Positions 34,930-46,589 of a stretch of 64,000 bases of DNA are shown one piece after another (within the stretch, counting starts at the first letter, position 1; each line of letters opens with the position of its first letter). The notes beneath the pieces are model-generated. The model saw only the letters and a list, made by a program, of their open reading frames with translations, ran no database searches and had not been told where the DNA came from. The position numbers and the translations under genes are program-made. Source of the stretch: Lumbricus terrestris (taxonomy: Eukaryota; Annelida; Clitellata; Crassiclitellata; Lumbricidae); NCBI GenBank assembly GCA_949752735.1, contig OX457042.1:60395725-60459724 (forward strand), written 5' to 3'.

Positions 34930-35460
34930 AATTTCTTATTGAACCAAAGCTATAAAAAAAATAACTGTGGTAGATTAATGTTATTTATACCAATTAATTT
35001 TGGCATGATAATAAAGCTGTGTTATATTTGCAGATTAAGATAAAATTGCACAAGCAATTAAAGTTTTTAAGCTTAAAATGAAGTTTCAGGTGTAACAAAG
35101 GCAAATTATTTTCCGTTTCCGTTTATATCGTTTTTTGGTAGGTTTTTTTCGAAAAAAGACTACGTTTTTCCGGGTTTTTTTTTATATTCATCGTTTTTAA
35201 TCTATGGAAAACCTGAGACAGACAATGGTGGATGCACCAAAAAGAGAATAATTCGTGGGATGATCTTTATGGAAATGTGGTGCAGTGAAGCAAGTTGGAC
35301 GTCTTTGGAGATATTAAGAGTAATAGTTACATAGGTCGAGACTCAAATAAGAGGATGTTCGGCAAGTTCGGTTTAGCTGGATGATTCATGGAGATATTTG
35401 GGAGCATGAATGGTGCGCTGTAGCCCTGCAGCGTTAAGTTTGCATCTGTTTTTATTTCAG

Positions 35461-35647
35461 TTGTATGATCTTCCACTCGAGGTGATGGATATCATCCTAC
35501 AAAGGACATATCTGCATTGGATACTGAATTCATCAACAAAGCAAAGAGACAAAGAAGTCATCAGGTCTCTCATGTCAGTCGACGTTTGCTTCAATCTACG
35601 AATTACCAGACAGAGATTCAAGAGGTTTATATGGTGTCACTTGAAAG
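35461..35647 (+). CDS. F-box-like exon of a CARD-containing gene
   Basis: The exon is bounded by a good acceptor (tttttatttcag, ending 35460) and a donor (aaag|gtattc at 35648). It encodes LYDLPLEVMDIILQRTYLHW, NSSTKQRDKEVIRSLMSVDV and CFNLRITRQRFKRFIWCHLK. The spacing LP.EV...IL followed by SLMSV and a basic, aromatic tail resembles an F-box, which binds Skp1 in ubiquitin ligases; the match is by eye only. The exon ends after the first base of a codon, and the next exon (CARD) supplies the missing two. The frame is also open upstream to an ATG at 35410, so it could be a first exon if the acceptor is not used. No other start exon was found. Confidence 0.55.
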
Positions 35648-36206
35648 GTATTCTTACGGTTCTTTCGAGGCATTATTTTTCTAACTGATCAGCATTTAAG
35701 CACAAGAAATTTCTTTCATATCTATGGAATAGACTAATATAATTAATTTGTATGATAATATTTCGATATCTTTCAGAGTGCCATTACCGCAATAACGGGT
35801 TAGTTATCCAAAAATATCGCCTTTTTAATGCCTCTTTGAACCCTGGTTACCTGTACATACAATCTTCTGAAATAGTGCCTTTTTAATGCATCACAAAGCG
35901 TCGCCTTCAAAGGTTCAAGTGATGTCGAAGTGTATGAGCGAAACATTATTTGTTTTTGTGCTAATAATGCATACAATTCTGATCGGAAGAATCACCTCAC
36001 AGTGTGCCCTCGCACTCACAGACAACCTGTCCGTTAGAACACCATCAACAGTTAGCAGACTAACTATAACTATAGCTCCTTTGTGCTTGTTAACTGTCGC
36101 GTTATGTCGACCGGTTATTCTGTCAATTAAACGAATATCTATATCTATATCTATGGACGGAGTCCATAGTGCATGGAATATGATATCTGAACGTGAACTG
36201 TATGAC

Positions 36207-36420
36207 ACCCATCGTAGGGCGCGATTCCGTAGTGTTCGTTACCTTGCGGCCGGAGGGTTGAAGTTCCGAATCCACCTCAAGCTACCGTACATGGATCTTG
36301 AACAAATCCTTCACTCGCAAATGCTCGGGCGCTTCGGCGTGAAACTCCGATGCAGTGTCCACGCTGTAGTTGGAAGCGCCTCTGAGTAGGGAGCTTGAAG
36401 TGCCCTGACTGTGTAAGCCT
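36207..36420 (+). mobile_element. SINE copy in the intron
   Basis: Same family as 22343: accttgcggccggagggttg, a damaged B box (gaagttccgaatcc), tcactcgcaaatgctcgggc and gtgaaactccgatgcagtgt. It lies between the F-box-like and CARD exons. Confidence 0.75.
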
Positions 36421-36926
36421 ACGAAATGGTTTGGAATGCTGGAAAAGAAAGGTGCAAGCGGCGTGTTTTAAACGTCTTAGGCCACACGGTTCGACACGCC
36501 TGCGACAAAGACAGCACATCAACAACCACCTGCACCTGGCCAAACATTCATTCAAATTCACATCTCACCTCGAATTTGAATTTCAGATTGGTTCTCAACG
36601 AAGCCAACCCTCAGACGCGATTGAAGTCCAACTGACCTCGACAGAATTTTGTTCATAGAGTTAGGCTACTGTGTTTCGGAATTCGGAATGAAATATCACT
36701 TAACCGATTGATTATAATAGACTTGATTGTCGTTTCTCTCAACTCACTTTCTTTAGGCCATCGCGTCTCATTCACGCATCATTTTACTCTTCTGTCGAAT
36801 CAAAGTCATCAGGCAATAATTAATTTCACATCCTTCTAGAAAATGGTTTGCCCTAGAAATGTTGCAAAATGACTGATCTATAGGCTATGGTTTTCTTTTG
36901 ATATAGTGATATTGTTGACATTGCAG

Positions 36927-37214
36927 ATTTTTATGAAGGAAACAAGAAACATTCAGCAATTTTTAGAAACAACAAAGATTTTCTTTTGAAAAATATTCAA
37001 CCGAATGATGAATTCATCGATTCACTGTTTTCTCTCAACTGCATAACGGAAGAACAACGTCAACTTATTCAACGACAACATTCATTACGAGATAAGAACG
37101 ACGAACTTTTGCAGATTGTGAGAGTTTTCGACGACAAACAGTTTTCCGATTTCGCCTTGTGTCTTCGACAGACCAACCAAGAGGCAGTGGCTCGGGTAGT
37201 CGCAAGTGGAGGAG
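36927..37214 (+). CDS. CARD (caspase recruitment domain) exon
   Basis: The acceptor is ttgacattgcag (ending 36926) and the donor is gaggag|gttcgt (37215). It is a phase 1-1 exon of 288 bases, so it can be skipped or shuffled in frame. After joining to the F-box-like exon it reads (D)FYEGNKKHSAIFRNNKDFLL, KNIQPNDEFIDSLFSLNCIT, EEQRQLIQRQHSLRDKNDEL, LQIVRVFDDKQFSDFALCLR and QTNQEAVARVVASGG. The helix pattern fits a six-helix CARD: a basic first helix, IDxL, ITxxQR, xDKNxxLLxIV, FxxFxxCLRQTNQ and VA. CARDs act by homotypic assembly in caspase and NF-kB signalling. Reading on through the donor meets a stop after GGGS. Confidence 0.82.
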
Positions 37215-37624
37215 GTTCGTAGTGCAAATCGTGCACCTTGAAGGATAATGTTATGTGTTCACTTTAAAAAATCTATATTATGTATAGATATATATATATA
37301 TATATCAGGGTTGAAAGTGAGCCGGGTCGCTTAATTGTTTACCAAAAATCAGTTGCGAATGACTAAAAAGGTCGTCATTCGCCAAAAACTAGGTTAAAAA
37401 AATTTCGGCAAATGACTAGCGTAGATGCTTATGCCAATGAATACACCGCAGATATGTTAAACATGCCGCCGACCCGTGATGAGGACCTGAGGTTATGTGC
37501 ACCATAACCTTACCGGGCGGACCGCCGGCTTCCTAGCTGGGAGGGGCTACGCCGGTAGTCCTGTACAACTACATTAGAAAATGGGGTGTTAAATTAACAG
37601 CAGCATTCATAGGCGGAGACCCCG

Positions 37625-38001
37625 CGTTGAGTCAAAAGAGTTGTCCGTAAGAGTAGTCCGAAGATGGTCCGGGTCGAGTTACCAAAGGATCAGAGGAGGC
37701 GGAACAGCTATTAAGGCGAGTGTTGTCTGTGCCGGGAATTTGAAGGGGAGGATAGGATGAGATATAGTAAGAGGTTTGAAAAGGTATGACTTCATTTTCG
37801 AATGAAAAGCCAGAGGTGTGATGGATAGAGGAGCCCGATGAAGGTGATGGTGTGTGATGAGTAATGATGGTGGAGGAACTGAAAAAAGATCGGAATTCAG
37901 GATTATTCCAAAGTCGTGGTGCTGTGTTGGATATGGCTCGGTTGAAGAACTTGAGATGACTTGGAAGTTGAAGGCGGTGGGAGAGAGAGAGAGCGAGAGA
38001 G

Positions 38002-38096
<95 letters not shown>

Positions 38097-38160
38097 TGAT
38101 CGGGTATACATAAAACGGGTTGGCTGGATGGGAGGCGGTGGTCGAGAGAGAGAGAGAGAG
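37625..38160 (-). mobile_element. LINE C-terminal fragment with (CT)n expansion
   Basis: The minus frame gives LQLPSHLKFFNRAISNTAPR then LWNNPE, and in a second frame PLAFHSKMKSYLFKPLTIS. This resembles the APRLWN...FK..LKTYLF end of LINE ORFs. A (GA)n/(CT)n tract of about 110 bases fills 37982-38093. The serine-leucine-rich open frames are microsatellite artefacts. Confidence 0.6.
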
Positions 38161-38183
38161 TAAGACAGACGGATGATCGGGTA

Positions 38184-39766
38184 CATAGGCGTAGGGGACA
38201 TTTCAGCAGTGGGGGGGGCAAAAATTTTGCTTTTGCCCGAAAAATTAAACCCGGAATAATTGACGTCGTGCGCACATAGCCATCTCTCTTCTTGCACCCA
38301 CACCCGGGAACAAGGGACAAATACACCGGGGCCCGGCCATATTATAGGTACCAGGCTGGGTAATTTTAGGCATAATTATATGCAAATTTATTATGTAGCC
38401 TATGTACATATTCCTGACGCTTAACCAGTTCAAACTTCACACGATCAGCTTATTAAATTCATAATTGTATATTGTTTTGTATTTTATCTAATCATCTACA
38501 AAGCGCCTAAGTAGAGGCGCTAATATAGTGCGCAAAACCGCGCTCGAAGAGGCAGGTTTGTTAAGATGAGAGAATGAAGAAGAGAGACTGCCACAGAAAG
38601 TGTACAGAGCGAACGCAAGGAGAAAGCTCATTTCAAAGAGGACGACCAATTGAGGCAAATGATCAAGACTGGGCCATTTCAGTTCTAGAAGGCGGAAGCA
38701 AGAGTCAATTCTGTTGGATGAACGAAGTGGACGGTTGGAGGAAGCTGAGTGAGGCCTCAGTATAACGTCGGTCAGATAGGCTATTTGGGCAAAACCCCGC
38801 TGAGCCCTGAAGAATTTAGATTGTATGTGAGCACGGATCGAGAGGAAGCCAATGGGTGGAGACAGAACAGCGAAAGATCCTGAGACACCTTAAATGAAAA
38901 TAAGAGGAACGTGTGCTTTTGTCCTCAGTTAAGGTATTATCCTTCCCATAATATAAATGAGCTATCAAGTGCAAAACCCTGATCCCGCACACTTGACAAG
39001 AAGGAAAAGATTGTAGATTTTCATAGAGCAGACCAAGATCTGCACGTTCAATGTTAGTGATCGCAAGATTATCGTGTCTAGTTTGCCTCATGACCAGTAG
39101 AAATTTCGATGTCATTCAGGCAGTGAATTCCGTGTTCTGTTGCACCTAGCTTGCATGCTGTGAATTTTCCCAAATGCCACGATTAGTCGCAATTTTCGGT
39201 CAAATTTCGGCTCTTGAATTTGCTCCGACTCTAGCCATTATATTTACCGTGAATTCAGAACTTTTTCGGAAATTTCTGTCATCCATAGTTGTTGTGAGCT
39301 AGCCTAATATCTAGCTCGAATCGGGCAAGATTTGTGGGCAAATTTCGGCTCTTCAATTTGTTTCGATTCTCGCCATTATTTACAAAATGCTACCGTGAAT
39401 TCAGAATTTTTCGGGAATTTCTGCTATCAATGGTTGTGAGATAATATCTAACTCGATTCGGGTAAGATTTTCGGGCAAATTTCGGCTCTTGAATTTGCTG
39501 CGATTCTCGCCATTAAGCTTATTTATAAAATGCTACCGTGAATTCAGAACTTTTCGGGAATTTCTGCTCACCATGATTGTTGTGAGCTAATATCTAACTC
39601 GATTCGGGCAAGATGGAACTGGGAGATAATGTGGTACACTAATGAACGTTGAACTTCAAGAAGTTTGGTTAATATTTTACCGGGTCTACTTGCCCGAAAA
39701 AACAGACTTGCCCGAAATTTGGGGAGGCATTTGCCCCCCCCTGGACCCCCGTCTCCTACGCCTATG
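38184..39766. mobile_element. hAT element with 8-bp duplication
   Basis: The ends are cataggcgtaggggacattt and gtctcctacgcctatg. The flanks atcgggta (38176-38183) and atcgggta (39767-39774) are identical. The terminus family matches the MITE at 10561-10855. No transposase was recognised in the interior. Confidence 0.88.
39190..39612. repeat. Three tandem units of about 135 bp
   Basis: Each unit carries gggcaaatttcggctcttga (or close), cgattctcgccatta, accgtgaattcagaa, tttcgggaatttctgc and aatatctaactcgattcggg. The units lie inside the hAT element and differ by small indels. Confidence 0.8.
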
Positions 39767-39779
39767 ATCGGGTATACAT

Positions 39780-40099
39780 AGAAGGGGTTTGTTATCAATA
39801 TTTTCATCTGTAACTAAAATACTAATCGCCGCTGAAGCTACAATGGAGAAATGGCTCCGAGGCTATTATTTTTCTCGGATCAAAAAATTGATAACATACC
39901 ACGAAGTGGGATGAGGGATGAAAATCTTCAGACCTAAACAAGAAGCGAGATGATTTTTCTGATTTTTTTAGTGCAATAAATGCGATGATTGATGCAAATC
40001 TAGTGTCTGATGGGGGCTAATCTGAAACCGGTTTCAAGTTGCCGGGGGGGAGGGGGTGATGTTTAGGAGGGGGTAATTTGAAACCTTTACACCGGAACC
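39780..40099. other. Intronic/intergenic stretch before unit 1
   Basis: No gene. A G-rich stretch (ggggggagggggtgatgttt) lies near 40045. Confidence 0.4.
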
Positions 40100-40111
40100 G
40101 TTCCTTGCATA

Positions 40112-40329
40112 CATGGGCGCCCGCCGACAAGTTTGCAGGAGGGGCAAAACACGAACGATGGTCATGGTTAAATTTTTGGTAGCAAAAGGTTGAAACATGC
40201 AAAGCATGAAATTTATTTTAAATGTTTCTTAATGTAAATATCTCAGTTTTAGTTTTTATAATTTTTTAATATGAATAGTTTATTTGGAGCGAAGAATAAA
40301 AAAAATCAGAAAGTGCTGGTCAAAAAGTA
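40112..40329. mobile_element. 218-bp insertion with 12-bp target duplication
   Basis: gttccttgcata occurs at 40100-40111 and 40330-40341. In unit 2 the corresponding place (about 48024-48036) has a single gttccttgcgta and no insert. The length of the duplication suggests retroposition. The insert starts catgggcgcccgccgacaag. Confidence 0.75.
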
Positions 40330-40557
40330 GTTCCTTGCATAATTTCCTTCTCTAAGCAAACTCCATGTTTCCTCATGATGTGCTCGAAGTATGACATCTT
40401 CCTTCCTTTAATAATTGATTCAAGTAGACTCCTTTCTACACCAGCCGTCTGCTCATACCAGCTTCAAAATACACGAAACAATTGTTCAACGTGGTGTTTA
40501 TTCTGATTTTAGTTGTTATAAAAGTCAAAGCTTAAAGTTTTGGAAGAACGTTTGCAG

Positions 40558-40865
40558 GATTCATTAACACACATCAAAGAATGAATGAACTTCTAAAAGG
40601 AATCAAAGCAGAATCACATCAAACTGATAAACTCATCGATAAAATGACGGATGAAGGCATAGAAATCATCAACTCACAACTGGAGAGACAGACTCTGGTC
40701 GTTTGGATCTGGTGTCGTTCACAAACAGCCTTTGAAACTATTCAGAATCTGTACGAATCGAATCAACTGAGAGATGTCTTATTTGAAAATGTTGAACCGT
40801 CCATTTCAAAGATTATCAACATCGATAGGAATCAATTCAAGAAAACTGTTGGCAAGTTCTCGTGA
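40558..40865 (+). CDS. TRADD-N-like exon, unit 1 (terminal exon)
   Basis: It starts at a phase 1 acceptor (gtttgcag, ending 40557), compatible with the CARD exon donor. The frame reads (G)FINTHQRMNELLKGIKAESH, QTDKLIDKMTDEGIEIINSQ, LERQTLVVWIWCRSQTAFET, IQNLYESNQLRDVLFENVEP, SISKIINIDRNQFKKTVGKF, S, stop. The layout (a strand LVVWIWCRS, a helix with TIQNLYESNQL, a final strand-like INID and FKK) resembles the TRADD-N-associated domain found next to Death-fold domains; this is from memory and unconfirmed. A stronger-looking acceptor 45 bases upstream (gattttag, 40512) is in the same phase but would include a TAA at 40533. A polyadenylation signal follows at 40994. Confidence 0.6.
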
Positions 40866-40993
40866 AATCACTCATGATAGGCCTACATAAGTTTAAAACG
40901 TAATATCAATATAATAGGCTACAACTTAGCTGAAATATCAGAGACAAGAAACCCACAGGGTATTGAAACGCAGAAAGTCTGCTGATGTGTGTG

Positions 40994-40999
40994 AATAAA
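40994..40999 (+). promoter_or_regulatory. AATAAA polyadenylation signal after the TRADD-N-like exon
   Basis: Canonical AATAAA about 130 bases past the stop, supporting use of that exon as a 3' end. The homologous place in unit 2 (about 48654) reads AATAGG. Confidence 0.5.
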
Positions 41000-42155
41000 G
41001 CAAAAAGAAATAGGACATAGACCCAGAACTGCAACTTACGAAGAATTAACCTTTGTCGTCCAAGAGAAATTTTCATAAGGCGCCATATTTTAGTAAAGCA
41101 ACTTAAATTATTTCTTGCGTGACATACTTCGAGTGAAAAATCAAGACATAATTATTACGAAGAAACCGAAAGGTGGAATTGGAAAACAAATGCTACAAGT
41201 AGAAAGGACACAGAGACACACGAGGTTGACAGTGAGATGGAAAGAATATAGAAAGGAAAAAGATTGATACACAATTATATTCTAACTGAGGCTAGAAGCA
41301 GGGCGTCAAATAGATTGTTTCTGATTCTAAATGTTCATAAGCGTTCTAAATGTTCTAAGTATTCGAAAAGAGCAAAGAAAATTAGGTAGTAGAAATATAC
41401 ACCTCTGTTAGTGGCAATGCTCAAAACAACTCAAATGGAAGTTGATTTTCAACTTCTCTACATAGACTCTCTCAAATAGATTGCTCAAGTAATTAAAGCG
41501 TTGCCGTTTAGGACAAGAGAGAAAAGTAAGGTAACCAGATGAAAATGGGTTGAGATTAAACCATCAGAGACGAGATATGTAAGCAGTAAAAGAAGTTTCA
41601 CACAAACTCAGAACGATAGACAGATAATTGAAAATATAGTGTGCAGCGTGTTACACAGATAAATAGAATAAACATAAAAACAAACAGAACTGATTGAAGA
41701 ACGGCCAATTAGTGAGTAATGGCATTCGCTTCAATTTCCAACATGCTTGCATATGTGAAAGATAGAGAAGATTAGTAGTCCCAATCAAAATATTAACTAT
41801 TTGATTGGTCCAGATCATAATTTTTTATACTTTGATTGTGAATCAGAGACTTTGATTGACGTTTATGATGATGACGACGTCGACGACGACGATGATGATG
41901 ATTATGATGCGCTTTGGTTTTAATTCCATCGGCGCATGAGTGAGGTGGTTTCCGCTTGTCTTCCTCTCAGAGTAACTTGCTCAGAATCACTACTGTACTG
42001 CCATGCGCATAATCTCTACGCTTACATAACATAGTAGTAATTTGTTTTCACTTTTCAATGAAAACAGCGCTTTGCATGTGCAAGTTATGCAGTAGTATAG
42101 GAATATAATATTAAATTATAATATTAAAAGTAGGCTAAACTTAGCTACTACCAGA
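41000..42155. other. Unit 1 spacer, homologous to 48660-49620
   Basis: Shares most of its sequence with the unit 2 spacer. It includes a short gat/gac trinucleotide run (about 41866-41908), which is expanded in unit 2. No exon recognised. Confidence 0.6.
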
Positions 42156-42159
42156 ACAG

Positions 42160-42265
42160 ACAGCCTTCAATACACGGAGCTAATGGCAGCCTACACTGCA
42201 CGTCCGCCCTACGGGGCGCGATATCGGTTCATCTTGCTGTCTACGCCAGTGTGTTATGCAATGCG
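42160..42265 (-). mobile_element. Second SINE-like family, copy 1
   Basis: In reverse complement: ggtagcgcattgcataacac (A-box-like), then gggcggacgtgcagtgtagg and ctgccattagctccgtg. A second copy is at 60850-60960. The B box is not clear. Confidence 0.45.
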
Positions 42266-42544
42266 CTACCGGGCTTCCCCACTTCATTCGTCTCGTTCTC
42301 GGATGGAATAAAAGCCAAGAGACCCGCGTTTTCGCATCATCATTGCGCTTTCTAGTATGCTTGAAGTATTGCACTAGTTTATTAAAACCACGCATAATCT
42401 TTCTTGTCTCCAAAGCACAGCTTGGAAATGTTGCTAAAATAATAATATTAATTATTATTTCTCAAATTAGCATGCAAATCCTGCACACTTGCATCTTCAT
42501 CTCGCTCAATGCATTCTGCCGATCGTCTTGGTTCTTTTTGTTTC

Positions 42545-42720
42545 CAGAACAATAGCACTGATCTTGACAAGCATCGGGCGTTTTATGTTGCTGGTCCCTC
42601 TGCTTGGAATTACATTACTAAACTTTCGTGCAGACAGCGCCTGTGAATTCCTCAACAGGCGCCATAGTATCAATTATGTACGATATAATATGATGCAATT
42701 GAGGTAGATTCGAAATTGCT
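42545..42720 (+). mobile_element. LINE C-terminal relic
   Basis: The plus strand gives DLDKHRAFYVAGPSAWNYIT, resembling the RAFSVAGPSAWN end of LINE ORFs, followed by a gcgcc-type tail. Much of 42100-42935 is absent from unit 2. Confidence 0.5.
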
Positions 42721-43248
42721 TTTCTCAGGTAACGGGTCCGATTACACGACAAAGCCAAGGCCGTAGCTAGGGATGTTTTGGGCGAGTGAACACCCCCCCC
42801 AAATGAAATAATGCTACCATGACACAATGCATTTACTAACACAATCATGATGTAAGGACCAATGGATTTCATTTTAAAGTTCTTACAAATGTATTTCCAT
42901 GTGACTTTTGACAATAGATTAAACCATTCTTCAAACCTTTTATTCCGTTGATTCGGTTGCTTGTCGGCTTACCAAAAGTCGAGTAGACACCCCCCAGATA
43001 AAATCATGGCTTGACCAAAGCGTCCCAGCATTGTTTGATTGGCCATATCCATGCATTATTTGCTCTTACAGTCTTACAGTCTGCCCGTCAATCATTCATT
43101 AAATCATAATTTCAAAAATAATTATTAATCAAAAGATTGATGTTAACTGAATTAGTTTTTCGGCTCATTCATTAGACCAAATTGCCTTATGAATAATATT
43201 TTAACTTTAATAGTATATTTAAAAATAACACATAACAGGCGAAGTATA

Positions 43249-45265
43249 CAGGGTGGGCAAAAAAGTAATCCTCTACGATTTTTTGCCAATATCTTGGCCA
43301 AACATTAGAATTTTTAAATGAAACTTCACAGTCTTAAAGGCAATTCATATTTACGTACAATGGTCAAATTACACAAAAAAATTTAAACAGAACAAAATTT
43401 ATATCACTTTTAGTGAGGCCACCCACCGTTTTTTGACGAATCAAAGACGAAACGCAAAAAAATTAGGTTTTTTGTTAATATCATGGCCAGAAGTAAGAAT
43501 TTCAAAATGAATCTTTGCAAGTTTAAAGACAATTCATAATTACACATGATGGCCAGATTTCATCAAAATATTTCAAACACAACAAAAGTTATACCACTTT
43601 TTGTGAGGCCACCCACCGTTTTTGACGATTAAAAATCGTAACGCAACAAAAAGTAACAAAAACGTGATTTTTTCAAGGCATATCTCAAATAACTGTTTGG
43701 AACTGAACTTAATAGTGATTCACAACTTGTGTTCAATGTGCCCACCACAAGGGCCAAAACTTCCTTTGAGTCTCTTTGCAAAGTTCTTGATGGACCTGTT
43801 GATTCATCTGACAGATTTCTAATTTACCAATTTGATTGTCATCTTGCTAAGTGACTTCTCATTGACGCACAGCCACGCTGGTACCCTGTACCTTTTTTAA
43901 ATAGTAGGCTATTAATAATGATCATCTGACATTACCAAAGCCTATTTGATAACAATTATTTGAGATGAGACTTAGGTAGCACGACATTTAATCCCACGAC
44001 ACTTAATACCGCGACAGTTAATCCCGGACACTTAGTCCCGGCGACATTATTTTAATCCCCCGTCAGTTAATCCCGCGACAGTTAATCCCGGCGACATTTA
44101 ATCCCGGCGACGCTTAATCCCGCGACATTTGATACCACGACACTTAGGCCCTAATACCTGTACACACGTAAGTACGAATATTTGTACGACTATTGTTGTC
44201 CACATAGCCAATTAGGTATAAGCCTACCTCTCTTTCAGGTTTTTCTGTTGTACATCTGCGCATAAAACGATCATTGTAAAGGATTTTAAACAGGATTTGC
44301 GAAGTTCAGTCTACGATAGGGCAGTGATATGGAGGCGAATTTCGGCAGCAGCAGCAAAGGCAAACAAACTGCGATACATGGAAATTAAGAATACATAAAA
44401 CATCGAGACAATGCCAACGGAGCTCTAGGCCTATTTATGAAAAAACAGTGATTTATTGCTGTGAATATTTCTTTTATCGACTTTTACTGGTTTTCATAAT
44501 ATTTGACTGCAAATGCTGAACTCTTTTGAACAATGGTGAATATTACTGTGAATATCCTATTGCTTTTATGGAATTTAACTTTTTTTAAATGTTATTTTAC
44601 TTTCCCGGTGTTACATAATTATAAGTGTCGCGGGAATAAATGTCGCAGGGATTAACTGCCGCGGGATTAATTGGTCGCGGGATTAAGTTTCGCCGGGATT
44701 AAATGTCGCTGGAATTAACTGTCGCGGGATTAATTGGTCGCGGGATTAAGTGTCGCGGGATTAACTGTCCGGTACCAACTGTCGCGGTATTAAGTGTCGC
44801 GGGATTAAGTGTCATGGAACCGAGACTTAATAATATCGTGTTTTGCTACTTTTTGCTGCGTCACGTCTTTGAATCGTCAAAAAAGGTGGGTGGCCTCCTT
44901 AAAAGTGCCATAACTTTTATTCTGTTTGAAAAAAATTTATGATATCTGGGCATCATGTGTAGATATGAATCGTCTTTAAGCCTGTAAAATTTCATTTTGA
45001 AATTCTTACTTCCGGCCACGATATTGGCCAGAATAATTAAATTGGTCTTTTGTTATTTTTTGTTGCGCCGCGTTTTTGAATCGTCAAAAAAACGGTGGGT
45101 GGTCTCACTAAAAGTGATATAACTTTTGTTCTGTTTCATATATGGAGATGAAATTTGGCTATTTTACGTAGATATAAATTACCTTCAAACCCGTGAAACT
45201 GGATTTATTTTTGACCTAGATATTGAGAAAAAGCCGTAGGGGATTACTTTTTTTGGCCCACCCTG
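43249..45265. mobile_element. Mariner-like foldback element in unit 1
   Basis: The ends cagggtgggcaaaaaagtaa and ttactttttttggcccaccctg are inverted and flanked by TA. The arms are long (about 400 bp), each made of two related units of roughly 170-190 bp with gaggccacccaccgtttt. Unit 2 has an uninterrupted site (ggcgacaaataattattagg), so insertion came after the duplication. Non-coding. Another element is nested in its centre. Confidence 0.8.
43975..44821. mobile_element. Nested TIR element with satellite-like arms
   Basis: It starts ggtagcacgacatttaatcc and ends (reverse complement) ggttccatgacacttaatcc. The flanks gagactta (43967-43974) and gagactta (44822-44829) are an exact 8-bp duplication. 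Both arms consist of about ten short repeats of the type cgcgacacttaatccc in opposite orientation. The centre is unique and non-coding. Confidence 0.8.
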
Positions 45266-45384
45266 TAATTATTTAAAACTAAAAATATTGGCGATCAATT
45301 ATTTACAAATATAAACGGACAATGAAAATATTATTGGCAGTTAATTATCTTCCTTCTGAAACAATCATATTGTTTACATTTTAG

Positions 45385-46379
45385 TCGCGTCTGAAATTTC
45401 CATCGACTTCACCCAGAGTTTCGAGATACCAGAAGCTGAATATGCATGGGGGGTGACTAAACTTCGAAATGAAATCTACGTCCTCCTTGATTCGGGACCT
45501 TTATATGAAATTCATGTCTTTGAGGATCGAAATCCATTTCGTCTTCAGAAGAAAATCAAACAAAAGGAGATGAAGCTTCCCGTTGATATTGTATCCAGTG
45601 AGAAGGAAAATTGTCTCTACGTCTCTGACCGAAAAGAGAAATGCGTCTGGAAGATAACAAGAGAAAGAGATGACAAACACAAAATAATCAAATGGCTGAT
45701 CACTGATTACAAACCATGGAATCTGTCAGTGAACAGAGATGGTCAGTTGTTGGTTGTCGATTATTCATCGTCTCTGTGGATTCACGGATCAGACGCAAAA
45801 CTTATTCGATCTATTCAGTTACCAATAGGGATGTGTTTTCCTGATCATGCAGTGGAAACATCCATCGGAAATTTCATCATTGTTCACGAATGGAAGGAAA
45901 TGAAAAAGAAGGGAAAGAGTCGATCAAGTGGGACCGAGAGTAATTTGATCAAGAAGATAAATTATAAGGAAGAGAAAGATAGAAGGTCAATTAAAGCAAC
46001 AGCAGAGGATGAAGAAGGAGAAGCAGAGCAGGGATGGTCGACAGCGAAGACGACTTGGCCTACATGGGGAATAAGTGAATTGAGCCGAGATGGGAAGACG
46101 GTCATCCGTCGTTTTGTTCCTTCAAATGAAACACAGCGACTTTTTGATCCTCGTTACCTGGCAATAGATTCAGCCGATCGAGTATTTGTGACTGACCGCT
46201 ATAATAATCGAGTGATTCTCTTGGATTCCCATCTCAAATGGAATCGAATTCTTCTTAAAACAAATAAAGAAACAGAAGAATTCCGTTATTCCTACAAATT
46301 GTTCTATGACGAAGAAAATAAACAACTGATCGTCTCACAATTGTTCGAAGGTATTGCGCTATGTAGACTTTTAAGTTGA
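45385..46379 (+). CDS. NHL-type beta-propeller terminal exon, unit 1 (intact)
   Basis: The acceptor is tgtttacattttag (ending 45384). The first two bases complete a codon, so it is phase 1 and fits the CARD exon donor. About 330 codons follow without a stop until TTAAGT-TGA (46377-46379). Propeller-like repeats are visible: VTKLRNEIYVLLD, PVDIVSSEKENCLYVSDRKE, KPWNLSVNRDGQLLVVDYSS, AVETSIGNFIIVHEWKE, then a charged insert of about 55 residues (K/E/S-rich), GISELSRDGKTVIRRFVPSN, PRYLAIDSADRVFVTDRYNN, RVILLDSHLKWNRILL and LFYDEENKQLIVSQLF. The blade signature (a hydrophobic strand, then VTDRYNNRV.LLD) is that of NHL repeats in TRIM/NHL proteins, which often bind ligands or RNA. An ATTAAA lies just after the stop in every copy. 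Confidence 0.8.
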
Positions 46380-46589
46380 AATTAAACTCACGTTGCTTGA
46401 ACAGATTATGTCAAAAAAAATATCCTAATAGCAATAGCCTACTAGGGCCTACTTACATGATGTTGTGGTTTCGGATTTCTATTTTTATTCGTGTGCCATG
46501 CATAGAATCTATTAAGTTACTCGCCTGTGTTTAATTATTACGAAATGTGTGTTGAACTCTGCCAACAGAGCGAAAAAAAATTCTGAGAG

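Noticed and set aside
36386..36660. Coding exons suggested by open frames (MKCPDCVSLRNGLECW and overlapping)
   Set aside because: They overlap the SINE copy tail, lack splice sites and match no family; the position is intronic between the F-box-like and CARD exons.
37632..38326. Serine/leucine-rich proteins of more than 200 codons (minus strand)
   Set aside because: Translation through a (CT)n microsatellite joined to LINE and hAT fragments.
40848..45384. Direct splicing of the TRADD-N-like exon to the NHL exon in one transcript
   Set aside because: Possible donors near the end of the TRADD-N-like exon give phase 0 or 2, while the NHL acceptor needs phase 1; an unseen small exon could still bridge them.
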